Positions 30,108 to 38,727 of a stretch of DNA of 64,000 nt are shown in pieces (positions within the stretch are counted from its first letter, which is position 1; the number at the start of each line of letters is the position of its first letter). This DNA is from Burkholderiales bacterium (lineage in GTDB: Bacteria; Pseudomonadota; Gammaproteobacteria; Burkholderiales; Burkholderiaceae_F), in contig JADJWR010000004.1 in NCBI GenBank assembly GCA_016716275.1, forward strand, positions 62,001 through 126,000. Reading direction: 5' to 3'. Under the pieces are notes generated by a model. It was not told where the DNA came from. It did not search any database and saw nothing but the letters and a program-made list of their open reading frames with translations. A program made the translations under genes and the position numbers.

Positions 30108-30583
30108 GGCAACGCGCGGGCTTCACGCTGATCGAAGTGATGATCGTCGTCGCCATCGCGGCGATCCTCGCCGCTGTCGCGATACCGAGCTATCTCGACT
30201 CCATCGTGCGCGGCAAGCGGGCGGCCGCGCGGCAGGTGCTGCTCGAGGCGGCGCAGTTCCTCGAGCGGAACTTCACTGCCGCCGGCTGCTACGACTTCGC
30301 CGACATCGCCGCCTGCCGGTCGCGTTCGGGCGCGGCGACGCCCCGGCCGTCGACGTTGCTGCGCGCGCCCGCCGAGGGCAGGCAGAGCCATGCGGTCACC
30401 TGGACCTTCGCCGCCGACGGCCAGGCGTACACGCTTACCGCGACGCCCTGCGGCGCCGTCGGCGCCAACTGCCCGGCCGGCGCCGAGTCCTCGTTCGTCG
30501 ATGCCGACTGCGGCGCGTTGACCCTGACGCAGACCGGGCTGCGCGGTGCCGTCGGCACGGTGGCCGACTGCTGGCGGCGCTGA
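30104..30583 (+). CDS. pilE: PilE-like minor pilin (cassette 1)
   Basis: A 159-residue prepilin: the leader MRQRAG is cut before FTLIEVMIVVAIAAILAAVA, with Glu+5. The head domain has FLERNFTAAGCYDFADIAAC and a C-terminal ADCGALTLTQTGLRG, like PilE/ComP-type minor pilins encoded after pilY1. Two cysteine pairs could form disulfides. It overlaps the pilY1 stop by four bases. Confidence 0.87.
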   Translation: MRQRAGFTLIEVMIVVAIAAILAAVAIPSYLDSIVRGKRAAARQVLLEAAQFLERNFTAAGCYDFADIAACRSRSGAATPRPSTLLRAPAEGRQSHAVTWTFAADGQAYTLTATPCGAVGANCPAGAESSFVDADCGALTLTQTGLRGAVGTVADCWRR

Positions 30584-30649
30584 GGCCGCCGTGGTTGGCC
30601 CTGCCGGCCGGCGGGCGTTGACCGGGCGGCAGCCGCTATGCTTACGGCC

Positions 30650-31072
30650 ATGTCGACCTCCCGCGAACCCTCGCCTACCGAGATCACGCTGCACGCCGGC
30701 TCGCGCGTGCTCGAAATCGCCTTCGACGACGGCCGGGTCTTCCGGCTGCCGTTCGAGTTCCTGCGCGTGTACTCGCCGTCGGCCGAGGTGCGCGGCCACG
30801 GCCCGGGGCAGGAAACGCTGCAGGCCGGCAAGCGCGACGTGACGATCCTCGAATTGCAGCCGGTCGGCCACTACGGCGTGCAGCCGGCTTTCTCCGACGG
30901 ACATTCGTCCGGCATCTATTCGTGGCGCTACCTGTACGAGCTCGGCCTCGACCAGGACCGCCTGTGGGCCGAATACCTGCAACAGCTCGACGAGGCCGGC
31001 GCCAGCCGCGATGCGGGCGACGCCGGCGCGGCGCCGCCCGCCGGCGCCGGCTCGGCGTGCAGCCGGCACTGA
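30650..31072 (+). CDS. DUF971 (GBBH-like) domain protein
   Basis: A 140-residue protein. ITLHAGSRVLEIAFDDGRVFRLPFEFLRVYSPSAE (start EIAFDDGRVFRLP) matches the DUF971/gamma-butyrobetaine hydroxylase-like N-terminal fold, and it ends in an Ala/Gly-rich tail. The typical SGIYSWRYLYELG is present. It is often found next to ubiE in betaproteobacteria, as here (14-base gap). Biochemical role unknown, with a possible link to ubiquinone synthesis inferred only from context. Confidence 0.82.
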   Translation: MSTSREPSPTEITLHAGSRVLEIAFDDGRVFRLPFEFLRVYSPSAEVRGHGPGQETLQAGKRDVTILELQPVGHYGVQPAFSDGHSSGIYSWRYLYELGLDQDRLWAEYLQQLDEAGASRDAGDAGAAPPAGAGSACSRH

Positions 31073-31085
31073 TCGGCGCCGGGCG

Positions 31086-31841
31086 ATGAGCGAAGAAAGG
31101 CGCGCCGACCCCGGCGCGACGCACTTCGGTTTCGAGGCCGTCGACGAGCGGGCCAAGGCGCAGAAGGTCGCCGGCGTGTTCGACTCGGTCGCCACCCGGT
31201 ACGACCTGATGAACGACCTGATGTCGGCCGGGTTGCACCGGCTGTGGAAGGCGTTCACGGTGCGGCAGGCCGATGTCCGGCCCGGCATGCGGGTGCTCGA
31301 CATCGCCGGCGGCACCGGCGACCTGGCGCGCGCGTTCGCCGAGCGCGCCGGCCATGACGGGCTGGTGGTGCTCAGCGACATCAACATGTCGATGCTGCAC
31401 GCCGGCCGCGACAAGCTGCTCGACAAGGGGCGCATGCTGCCGCTGGTGCAATGCGATGCCGAGCGGCTGCCGTTCGCCGACGACAGCTTCGACGTCGTCT
31501 CGGTCGCCTTCGGCCTGCGCAACATGACGCACAAGGACATCGCGCTGGCCGAGATGCGGCGGGTGATCAGGCCCGGCGGCAAGCTGCTGGTGTTGGAGTT
31601 TTCCCGGGTGTGGGCGCCGCTCGCGCCCCTTTACGATGCCTACTCGTTCTCGGTGCTGCCCTGGCTCGGTTCGAAGGTGGCGGGCGACAGCGACAGCTAT
31701 CGCTACCTGGCCGAGTCGATCCGCATGCACCCGCCGCAGGAAGAACTTGCCCGCCTGATGGAACACGCGGGGCTCGAACAGGTCAAATGGTTCAACCTGA
31801 CGGCGGGCGTGTGCGCGCTGCACGTCGGGCGCAAGTCCTAG
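31086..31841 (+). CDS. ubiE: Ubiquinone/menaquinone methyltransferase UbiE
   Basis: A 251-residue SAM-dependent C-methyltransferase of quinone synthesis. It has FDSVATRYDLMNDLMSAGLHR at the start, the SAM-binding LDIAGGTGDLA, and the family-specific FGLRNMTHKDIALAEMRRV. The C-terminal SESIRMHPPQ-like segment (AESIRMHPPQEEL) is conserved. It heads a block with a Tim44 protein, ubiJ and ubiB in the same direction. Confidence 0.96.
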   Translation: MSEERRADPGATHFGFEAVDERAKAQKVAGVFDSVATRYDLMNDLMSAGLHRLWKAFTVRQADVRPGMRVLDIAGGTGDLARAFAERAGHDGLVVLSDINMSMLHAGRDKLLDKGRMLPLVQCDAERLPFADDSFDVVSVAFGLRNMTHKDIALAEMRRVIRPGGKLLVLEFSRVWAPLAPLYDAYSFSVLPWLGSKVAGDSDSYRYLAESIRMHPPQEELARLMEHAGLEQVKWFNLTAGVCALHVGRKS

Positions 31842-31857
31842 ACCAACGGAGATCTCG

Positions 31858-32820
31858 ATGAACAAGTGGATTGCCGCGCTGGCAATCGGTTTCCTCGCCG
31901 CGACGCTTTCGCTCGATGCCGAGGCGCAGCGTCGCCTCGGCGGCGGCATGAGCTTCGGCAAGCCTTCGCAGACGCTGCAGCAGCGTCAGGCCACACCGCC
32001 GCAGCGGCAGCAGGCGCCGCAGGCGGCGCCTGCCCAGCAGCCTTCGGCGGCCGGTGCGCCGGCGGCGGCCGGTGCGCGCGCGGCAAGCCCCTGGCGCGGC
32101 GCGCTGATGGGCCTGGCCGCCGGCCTCGGACTGGCTGCGCTCGCCTCCTGGCTCGGTTTCGGCGAGGCGTTCGCCATGTTCCTGATGGTGGCGCTGCTGG
32201 CACTGCTTGCCATGGCGGCGTTCAGCATGCTGACGCGCCGCACGCGCCAGGCGCAGGCCGCTTACCCCGGCGGCCAGCAGGCGCCGGCCACCTGGCACGG
32301 CGCCGGCGGTCCATCGTTCAATCCGGTGCCGCGCGAGCAGGCGCCGAACACGATGGCGCGCAGCGCCGCGGCGCCGGTTGTGGGTGGCGTGCGGCCCGGT
32401 TCGGCGATGGACGAGCTGACCCGCGGTGGCCGCAGCCTCGACGAACCCTGGGGCATACCTGCCGATTTCGACTCGGCCGGCTTTCTCGCGCACGCCCGCA
32501 CCTACTTCGGCCGCCTGCAGAATGCCTGGGCAGGCAACAACTTCGACGAGCTCGCCGAGTTCACCACGCAGGACATGTTCACCGCGCTGACCCACGAGTT
32601 GCGCGCGCGTGGCCCGGTGAACAGCGCGGAAGTCGTCACCCTCGAGGCAAAACTGCTCGGCATGGAGCACGACGCGCGCGAGCACCTGGCCAGCGTGCGC
32701 TTCAGCGGCACCATGCGTGTAGACGGCGAGCTGGAGACCTTCGACGAGGTGTGGAACCTGGCCAAGCCGGTCGACGGAAGCAGCGGCTGGCTGCTGGCCG
32801 GCATCCAGCAGCTGAACTGA
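31858..32820 (+). CDS. Tim44-domain membrane protein
   Basis: A 320-residue protein with an N-terminal signal (LAIGFLAATLSLDAEAQ), a Gln/Pro/Ala-rich linker, two hydrophobic segments (about residues 80-122) and a C-terminal Tim44/Mba1-like domain (from about 205; FLAHARTYFGRLQNAWAGN, DVRFSG-like LASVRFSGTMRVDGE). Tim44-like domains bind membrane lipids. Its position between ubiE and ubiJ-ubiB is suggestive of a membrane role in the same process, but no function is known for the bacterial family. Confidence 0.8.
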   Translation: MNKWIAALAIGFLAATLSLDAEAQRRLGGGMSFGKPSQTLQQRQATPPQRQQAPQAAPAQQPSAAGAPAAAGARAASPWRGALMGLAAGLGLAALASWLGFGEAFAMFLMVALLALLAMAAFSMLTRRTRQAQAAYPGGQQAPATWHGAGGPSFNPVPREQAPNTMARSAAAPVVGGVRPGSAMDELTRGGRSLDEPWGIPADFDSAGFLAHARTYFGRLQNAWAGNNFDELAEFTTQDMFTALTHELRARGPVNSAEVVTLEAKLLGMEHDAREHLASVRFSGTMRVDGELETFDEVWNLAKPVDGSSGWLLAGIQQLN

Positions 32821-32858
32821 GCTTCGCGCCGAGCGCGCCGGGCCGTTCTGCCACAATC

Positions 32859-32882
32859 GGGGCACCTTCGGGTGCCCCTTCT
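32859..32882 (+). terminator. UUCG-capped hairpin before ubiJ (weak terminator or attenuator)
   Basis: GGGGCACC-TTCG-GGTGCCCC (32859-32878) is a perfect 8-bp stem with a stable UUCG-type tetraloop, followed by a poor T tract (TTCTAATT). It ends only six bases before the proposed ubiJ start, so it may modulate ubiJ translation rather than terminate. Confidence 0.55.
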
Positions 32883-32884
32883 AA

Positions 32885-33478
32885 TTGGCCACCGTGCTCG
32901 ACCAGATTGCCTCCAGCGCCGCTGCCGCGGTGCTCAATCACATGCTGGCACGCGAGCCGTGGGCGCGCGCGGCGCTGGCGCCCTTCGCCGGCCGCAGCGC
33001 GCGGCTGCAGGCGGCGCCGTTTTCGGTGCAGCTCGGCATCGCTGCCGATGGCGGCTTCGCCGCCGATGCCGGTGCGCCGACGGTGACCATCGGTGTCGAC
33101 GCGGCCGCGCTGCCGCGCGTGCTGCTCGAGCCGAAGGCGGCGCTGCGCAACGTGCGGCTGGACGGCGACGCGGAGTTCGCGCAGGCCCTGTCCGGCGTGC
33201 TGCAGAGGTTGCGGCCCGAGCCGGAGGAGGAGCTGTCGCGCTTCGTCGGCGATGCGGCGGCGGTGCGCATCGTCGCCGTGCTGCGCGCGGCGCTTGCCGG
33301 CATCCGCGAGGCCGGCGGCAGGCTGGCGGTGCAGACCGCCGACTACCTGGTGGCGGAAAACCCGATGCTGGTGTCGCGCCAGGAGATGGCCGCCTTCGCT
33401 GCCGACGTGGCGCGGCTGCGCGACGACGTCGAGCGGCTGGCCAAGCGAATCGAACTGCAGGCCAGGCAGCAGCCGTAG
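32885..33478 (+). CDS. ubiJ: Ubiquinone biosynthesis accessory factor UbiJ (SCP2 domain)
   Basis: A 197-residue (TTG start) or 194-residue (GTG 32894) protein. N-terminal LNHMLAREPWARAALAPFAGRSARL is an SCP2-type lipid-binding domain start (core NHMLAREPWAR), and the C-terminal helix ends in DVERLAKRIELQ. UbiJ is a scaffold of the soluble ubiquinone-synthesis metabolon. It lies 5 bases before ubiB, the standard ubiJ-ubiB pair. The start follows immediately after a stable hairpin and lacks a good ribosome site. Confidence 0.86.
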   Translation: MATVLDQIASSAAAAVLNHMLAREPWARAALAPFAGRSARLQAAPFSVQLGIAADGGFAADAGAPTVTIGVDAAALPRVLLEPKAALRNVRLDGDAEFAQALSGVLQRLRPEPEEELSRFVGDAAAVRIVAVLRAALAGIREAGGRLAVQTADYLVAENPMLVSRQEMAAFAADVARLRDDVERLAKRIELQARQQP

Positions 33479-33483
33479 GCCGG

Positions 33484-35052
33484 ATGCGCGTCTTCCGCCT
33501 CGCCCGGATCGTCTTCACCGTCTTCCGCTTCGGGCTGGACGAGATCGTCCTGTCCAGCCTGAGGAGCCCGTGGCTGCAGCGGCTGGTACGCGTGGTGACG
33601 CTCGGCCGCAGCCTGTCGGAGCCGCGCGGCGTGCGGCTGCGCCGCGCGCTGGAGGACCTCGGGCCGATCTTCGTCAAGTTCGGCCAGGTGCTGTCGACGC
33701 GGCGCGACCTGCTGCCGACCGACGTCGCCGACGAACTGGCCGCCCTGCAGGACCGCGTGCCGCCGTTCGACTCCGAGCTGGCGGTGCGCGAGATCGAGCG
33801 CGGGCTCGGGCGTCGGCTCGACGAGATGTTCGCCAGCTTCGAGCGCGAGCCGGTGGCCAGCGCCTCGATCGCGCAGGTGCACTTCGCGGTGCTCAGGAGC
33901 GGGCCGCTGGCCGGCCGCGAAGTGGCGGTCAAGGTGCTGCGGCCGGGCATGCACGCGGCGATCGACAAGGACCTGGCGCTTCTCGAGGCCGGCGCGCTGC
34001 TGGTCGAGAAGCTGTGGCGCGACGGCAAGCGGCTGCGTCCGCGCGAGGTGGTGGCCGAGTTCGACAAGTACCTGCACGACGAACTGGACCTGATGCGCGA
34101 GGCGGCCAACGCCTCGCAGCTGCGGCGCAACTTCGCCGGCTCGCGGCTGCTGCGCGTGCCCGAGATGTACTGGGACTACTGCTGCGCCAGCGTTATCGTG
34201 ATGGAGCGCATGCACGGCATCCCGGTGAGCCAGGTGGCGCGGCTGCGCGAGGCCGGCATCGACATCCAGAAGCTGTCGGCCAGCGCGGTGGAGGTGTTCT
34301 TCACGCAGGCGTTGCGCGATGGCTTCTTCCACGCCGACATGCACCCCGGCAACATCTACGTCGCCGACCGCGGCGAGGACTTCGGCGGCTGGATCGCGCT
34401 CGACTTCGGCATCGTCGGCACCCTGTCGGACAACGACAAGAACTACCTGGCACAGAACTTCCTCGCCTTCTTCCGGCGCGACTACAAGCGGGTGGCCGAA
34501 CTGCACGTCGAGAGCGGCTGGGTGCCGGCGGCCACCCGCGTCGACGAACTCGAGGCGGCCATCCGCTCGGTGTGCGAGCCGATCTTCGACCGGCCGCTGA
34601 GGGAGATCTCGTTCGGCCAGGTGCTGCTGCGGCTGTTCGAGGCCAGTCGCCGCTTCAACGTCGAGATCCAGCCGCAGCTGGTGCTGCTGCAGAAGACGCT
34701 GCTCAACATCGAGGGCCTCGGCCGCCAGCTCGACCCCGAGCTGGACCTGTGGAAGACCGCCAAGCCGTTCCTCGAGCGCTGGATGCAGGAGCAGGTCGGT
34801 TTCAAGCGGCTGGAAGAGCGGCTGAAGGTGGAGTCCGCGCAGTGGAGCCACCTGCTGCCGCAACTGCCCCGCCTGCTGCATCAGGCGCTGGCCGACACGT
34901 CGCGGCAGGACCGAATGCTCGCCGAGATGCGCCGCCTGCGGCTGGAAGCGGAGCGGCGCAACCGGCTGCTGCTGATCGGCGTCACGGCGCTCGCTGCGCT
35001 GGCGATCATGGCGGCGTGGGCGTTTCTCGGCTTCCCGCTGCCGGGGCGCTGA
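33484..35052 (+). CDS. ubiB: Ubiquinone biosynthesis regulatory ATPase/kinase-like protein UbiB
   Basis: A 522-residue member of the ADCK/ABC1 family. The KxGQ motif is in IFVKFGQVLSTRRDLLP, the nucleotide-binding lysine in EVAVKVLRPG, the catalytic-loop equivalent in FFHADMHPGN and the DFG in IALDFGIVG. Two C-terminal hydrophobic helices (LLLIGVTALAALAIMAAWAF) anchor it to the inner membrane. It uses ATP to help extract lipid precursors for ubiquinone synthesis. Confidence 0.96.
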   Translation: MRVFRLARIVFTVFRFGLDEIVLSSLRSPWLQRLVRVVTLGRSLSEPRGVRLRRALEDLGPIFVKFGQVLSTRRDLLPTDVADELAALQDRVPPFDSELAVREIERGLGRRLDEMFASFEREPVASASIAQVHFAVLRSGPLAGREVAVKVLRPGMHAAIDKDLALLEAGALLVEKLWRDGKRLRPREVVAEFDKYLHDELDLMREAANASQLRRNFAGSRLLRVPEMYWDYCCASVIVMERMHGIPVSQVARLREAGIDIQKLSASAVEVFFTQALRDGFFHADMHPGNIYVADRGEDFGGWIALDFGIVGTLSDNDKNYLAQNFLAFFRRDYKRVAELHVESGWVPAATRVDELEAAIRSVCEPIFDRPLREISFGQVLLRLFEASRRFNVEIQPQLVLLQKTLLNIEGLGRQLDPELDLWKTAKPFLERWMQEQVGFKRLEERLKVESAQWSHLLPQLPRLLHQALADTSRQDRMLAEMRRLRLEAERRNRLLLIGVTALAALAIMAAWAFLGFPLPGR

Positions 35053-35075
35053 ACAGCGCATGACACCATTTGCCT

Positions 35076-35145
35076 GTCGTCCCGGCGCAGGCCGGGACCC
35101 AATCTTGCAGCCGGGAACTTGGGTCCCGGCCTGCGCCGGGACGAC
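35076..35145. repeat. Palindromic interspersed repeat (REP-like), 27-bp arms
   Basis: Perfect 27-bp inverted repeat, 35076-35102 with 35119-35145, and a 16-base loop. The core is GTCCCGGCGCAGGCCGGGACCC. Translations of it give the VPAQAGTQ pattern often met where this kind of dispersed repeat lies in GC-rich genomes. It sits between ubiB and the methyltransferase gene. Only one copy lies in this window. Confidence 0.85.
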
Positions 35146-35168
35146 GGTCACTCCGAGGGCCAAGCTGC

Positions 35169-35789
35169 GTGGCTGAGTTCTCCGCCCGCGATCCTTCGCA
35201 GCCGGCGTTCTGGGACGAGCGCTTCGCCGCCGGCTTCACGCCGTGGGAGGCGGCTGTCGTGCCGAGCGAGTTTGGCCGCTGGCTCGACCAGGCGGGTCCG
35301 GGCGCCGGCGCGCGCGTGCTGATCCCCGGATGCGGCGCCGCCTACGAAGTGGCGGCGCTGGCAGCGCGTGGCTGCGACGTGCTGGCGATCGACTATTCGG
35401 CGGTGGCGGTCGACCGCGCGCGCATCAAGCTCGGTGCCGAACTCGGCCGCCGCGTGATGCTGGCCGATTTCTTCGCTTTCGAGGCGGCACCGTTCGACTG
35501 GATCTACGAGCGGGCCTTCCTCGCTGCCCTGCCGCCCCGGATGTGGAGCGCCTGGGCCGAGCGCTGCGGGCGGGTGCTGCGACCGGGCGGTGGCCTGGTC
35601 GGCTTCTTCTTCGTCGACGAAGTCGCGCCCGAGCCGCGGCGCGGGCCGCCCTTTGCCATCACTTCGGTCGAACTGCGCGGCCTGCTCGGAGTCGCGTTCG
35701 ACCAGATCGCCGACCACGCCGTGGCGCCGGCGGAGTCGGCGCCGGTGTTCGCCGGCCGCGAGCGCTGGCAGTGCTGGCGGCGACGCTGA
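35169..35789 (+). CDS. Thiopurine S-methyltransferase (TPMT)-like SAM methyltransferase
   Basis: A 206-residue protein beginning FSARDPSQPAFWDERFAAGFTPWE, whose FWDERFAAGFTPW is the hallmark of the TPMT-like class I fold. The SAM site RVLIPGCGAAYEVAALA and FDWIYERAFLAALPP follow. It is likely a small-molecule S- or halide-type methyltransferase; the substrate is not determinable. The GTG at 35169 is chosen because everything upstream in the frame is the palindromic repeat. GAGGG lies at 35155-35159. Confidence 0.82.
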   Translation: MAEFSARDPSQPAFWDERFAAGFTPWEAAVVPSEFGRWLDQAGPGAGARVLIPGCGAAYEVAALAARGCDVLAIDYSAVAVDRARIKLGAELGRRVMLADFFAFEAAPFDWIYERAFLAALPPRMWSAWAERCGRVLRPGGGLVGFFFVDEVAPEPRRGPPFAITSVELRGLLGVAFDQIADHAVAPAESAPVFAGRERWQCWRRR

Positions 35790-35921
35790 ACGGGTGAGCG
35801 TGGCGCGCGCGGCACGGTCGACGCCCGCTGCCGTCGCTGACGTTTGGCGGCGCTGCCGCGAAGCCTTATCGTCGCCGGCGTTCCCGCCAATGCCGCAACT
35901 TCCTGCCCCGACCGCCACGCC

Positions 35922-37394
35922 ATGACCCTGATCGGTTTCGTCGTCCTGTACCTGCTGGTGTCGGTGGTGATCGGCCTGTATGCGGCCACGCGGGTGAAGA
36001 ACACCGCCGACTACGCGGTGGCCGGCCGCTCGCTGCCCTTGTTCATGGTGGTGACGACCACCTTCGCCACCTGGTTCGGCTCGGAAACCGTGCTGGGGGT
36101 GCCGGCCAAGTTCATCGACGGCGGGCTGGAGAGCACCGTCGAGGACCCGTTCGGCGCCGCCTTCTGCCTGATCTTCGTCGGCATGTTCTTCGCCGCCAGG
36201 CTGTACCGGATGAAGCTGCTGACCATCGGCGATTTCTACCGCCAGCGCTACGGCCGCGGCGTCGAGATCTTCAGCGCGCTGGTCATCGCGGTGTCGTACC
36301 TCGGCTGGGTGGCAGCGCAGATCACCGCCCTAGGCCTGGTGTTCCACCTGCTGTCGGGCGAGGCGATCTCCACCGTGCAGGGCATGGCCATCGGCACGGC
36401 GGTGGTGCTCACCTACACGGTGTTCGGCGGCATGTGGTCGGTGGCGCTGAACGACTTCCTGCAGATGCTGATCATCGTCGTCGGCCTGTCGCTGATCGCC
36501 TGGTTCGCCGCCGACCTGGCCGGCGGCGCCGACAAGGTGATAGCGCATGCCTCGGCCAAGGAGATGTTCGACTTCTTTCCCGAGCCGACGCTGCACGCCT
36601 GGCTGTTCTGGCTGTCGGCGGCGGTGACGATCATGATCGGCTCGATCCCGCAGCAGGACGTCTTCCAGCGGGTGATGGCCGCCAACAGCGAGCGCAACGC
36701 GGTGCGCGGGCCGATCCTCGGTGGCGCGGCCTACCTGCTGTTCGCAGCGGTGCCGATGTTCATCGGCGTGGCCGCCTTCGTCGTGATGCCGCAGGCGGCC
36801 GAAACGCTGCTCGCCGAGGACGCGCAGAAGATCCTGCCGACATTGGTGATGGAGCACATGCCGATGTGGCTGAAGGTCGTCTTCTTCGGTGCGCTGCTCT
36901 CGGCGATCATGTCCACCGCCTCGGCCACGCTGCTGGCGCCGACCACCACCTTCGTGCAGAACATCCTGAAGAACGCCATGTCGCTCACCGACCGGGCCGA
37001 GCTGCGCGCCATGCGCATCACGCTGGTGGTCTTCGCCGCCTGCGTGCTCGCCTACTCGATCCGCATGGAGGGCACGCCGATCTACGAACTGGTGGCGATG
37101 GCCTATCAGTTCCCGGTCGTCGGCGCGTTCTGGCCGCTGGTGCTCGGCCTGTACTGGGAAAGATCGACCACCCAGGGGGCGGTGTGGTCGATCGTGCTGG
37201 GCATGAGCACCTGGGCGCTGCTGTCGGCCACGCCGCTCGGCGAGCAGATCCCGTCGGTGCTGGCCGGCCTGATCATGGCCGGCATCGGCATGGTCGCCGG
37301 CTCGCTGCTGCCGACCGCCGGCAACCGCGCCCATCGCGAGCATCGCGCCAGCCACCTCCGGCATCGGCACGCCGGCCCGCAGCCGCACGGTTGA
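35922..37394 (+). CDS. Sodium/solute symporter (SSS family)
   Basis: A 490-residue permease with about 13 hydrophobic helices. The SSS signature region is recognisable in TYTVFGGMWSVALNDFLQMLII (core GGMWSVALNDFLQ), and the early segment VVTTTFATWFGSETVLGVPAKFIDGG is family-like. Substrate specificity (amino acid, carboxylate, urea, etc.) cannot be read from the sequence. C-terminal tail is His/Arg-rich (SHLRHRHAGPQPHG). A 237-base gap with no gene precedes the second pilin cassette. Confidence 0.88.
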   Translation: MTLIGFVVLYLLVSVVIGLYAATRVKNTADYAVAGRSLPLFMVVTTTFATWFGSETVLGVPAKFIDGGLESTVEDPFGAAFCLIFVGMFFAARLYRMKLLTIGDFYRQRYGRGVEIFSALVIAVSYLGWVAAQITALGLVFHLLSGEAISTVQGMAIGTAVVLTYTVFGGMWSVALNDFLQMLIIVVGLSLIAWFAADLAGGADKVIAHASAKEMFDFFPEPTLHAWLFWLSAAVTIMIGSIPQQDVFQRVMAANSERNAVRGPILGGAAYLLFAAVPMFIGVAAFVVMPQAAETLLAEDAQKILPTLVMEHMPMWLKVVFFGALLSAIMSTASATLLAPTTTFVQNILKNAMSLTDRAELRAMRITLVVFAACVLAYSIRMEGTPIYELVAMAYQFPVVGAFWPLVLGLYWERSTTQGAVWSIVLGMSTWALLSATPLGEQIPSVLAGLIMAGIGMVAGSLLPTAGNRAHREHRASHLRHRHAGPQPHG

Positions 37395-37631
37395 TCCGCC
37401 GACGCCGACGGGTCGGCGTCGAACCCGCTCAGTGGCGTCTGCCGACCGTTGATCGGTAGGCGGTAATCCGTTCGGACTAAACCCGCTATGCGGAGTGCGT
37501 GCTCGCACGTTTCAGCGCGAACACCGCTCATCGTGCGCATTCCTCCAGCAAGGATCGTCGCCCTATCGCGACGGCCCGCCCCTCTCGACAATTCGCCGTA
37601 GATAACTCTGGCGTCACCCGGATCACCACGA

Positions 37632-38267
37632 ATGAACATCGAGCGCCAACCCGGTTGGCTGCATCGGCCGCCTTTGCGCGGCGCCGCGTCGCCGCGGCCG
37701 TGCGCCCAGCGGGGCGTGACGCTGGTCGAACTGATGGTGGTGCTCGGCATCGCCGCCATCATCCTGGCATTTGCGGTGCCGAACTTTCGCGAATTCGTCG
37801 CCCGCAACCGGCTCGACGGCGCAGCGCAGGAGCTGCTGGCAACGCTGCAGTTCGCGCGCAGCGAGGCGACGCGCCGCGGCGAGCAGGTCACTATCCGGCT
37901 GGCCGGCACGGCCGGTTCCAAGAACTGGGGCAGCGGCTGGGCGATGTTCGTCGACACCGACCGTGACGGCGTGCTCGACACGGGAGAGGAAGTGATACGG
38001 CAGGGCATGGCGATGAACGCGCCGCTGACGTTGATCGGCAGCAGCAACCTCGACACCTTCATCGCCTTCAACCGCGACGGGCGGCTGACCAACGCCGGTG
38101 GCGGCTACTTCGTCCTTTGCCAGGGCGGCGCGCTGACCGAGGACGGTCAGGCGCGCGCGCGCGCCGTGCTGGTCAACGGCGCCGGCCGCGTGCGCATGGC
38201 GGCGCGCAACAGCAGCAGCGTGCCGGTGACCGACACCGGCGCGGTGACCAGCTGCACCAATCCGTGA
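37632..38267 (+). CDS. fimT: FimT/GspH-type pseudopilin (minor pilin, cassette 2)
   Basis: A 211-residue prepilin with a longer leader (about 28 residues) ending in CAQRG, then VTLVELMVVLGIAAIILAFAVPNF with Glu+5. FimT domain features LLATLQFARSEATRRGEQV and DTDRDGVLDTGEE match the cassette-1 copy. The long leader suggests either an upstream-chosen start or an atypical leader; no internal in-frame ATG precedes the cleavage site. First gene of the co-directional fimT-pilV-W-X-Y1-E cassette. Confidence 0.85.
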   Translation: MNIERQPGWLHRPPLRGAASPRPCAQRGVTLVELMVVLGIAAIILAFAVPNFREFVARNRLDGAAQELLATLQFARSEATRRGEQVTIRLAGTAGSKNWGSGWAMFVDTDRDGVLDTGEEVIRQGMAMNAPLTLIGSSNLDTFIAFNRDGRLTNAGGGYFVLCQGGALTEDGQARARAVLVNGAGRVRMAARNSSSVPVTDTGAVTSCTNP

Positions 38268-38283
38268 GGCGCCGAGCGCAGCC

Positions 38284-38727
38284 ATGAGTCGAGTTCGCGG
38301 TCCCGTGCAGATGCAGGGCTTCTCGCTGATCGAGGTGCTGGTGGCGATCGTCGTGCTGTCGATCGGCCTGCTCGGCCTGGCCGCGCTGCAGGTCAGCGGC
38401 CTGCGGGTCGGCCAGAGTTCCTTCTACCGGGCGCAGGCGGCGCAGCTTGCCACCGACATGGCCGATCGGCTGCGCGCCAATGCCGGCGAGGCGCGCACCT
38501 GTGAGCTGGCGCTCGGCGATGCGACACCGAGCAGCCCGACGACGACCTGCGAGCGCGATCTCGCCGAGTGGCGCAACCGGCTGCGCTCGCTGCCGGGCGG
38601 CAACGGCGCGGTCGACGTCGACCCCGTTGCCAACATGGTGACGGTCACCGTGCAGTGGGACGACTCGCGCGGCGGCGGCGCGGACGATGAAGCATTCGAG
38701 CTGGTGACTCGCCTGTGGGGCAACTGA
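38284..38727 (+). CDS. pilV: Type IV pilus minor pilin PilV (cassette 2)
   Basis: A 147-residue prepilin with leader ending MQG before FSLIEVLVAIVVLSIGLLGL. Downstream blocks (QAAQLATDMADRLRAN and VTVQWDDSRGG) parallel those in cassette 1 closely. Its TGA overlaps the pilW start by one base (TGATG). Confidence 0.88.
   Translation: MSRVRGPVQMQGFSLIEVLVAIVVLSIGLLGLAALQVSGLRVGQSSFYRAQAAQLATDMADRLRANAGEARTCELALGDATPSSPTTTCERDLAEWRNRLRSLPGGNGAVDVDPVANMVTVTVQWDDSRGGGADDEAFELVTRLWGN

Noticed and set aside
35070..35168. N-terminal extension of the TPMT-like gene through the palindromic repeat
   Set aside because: The extra residues are a translation of the interspersed repeat, while the family's conserved start begins at GTG 35169.
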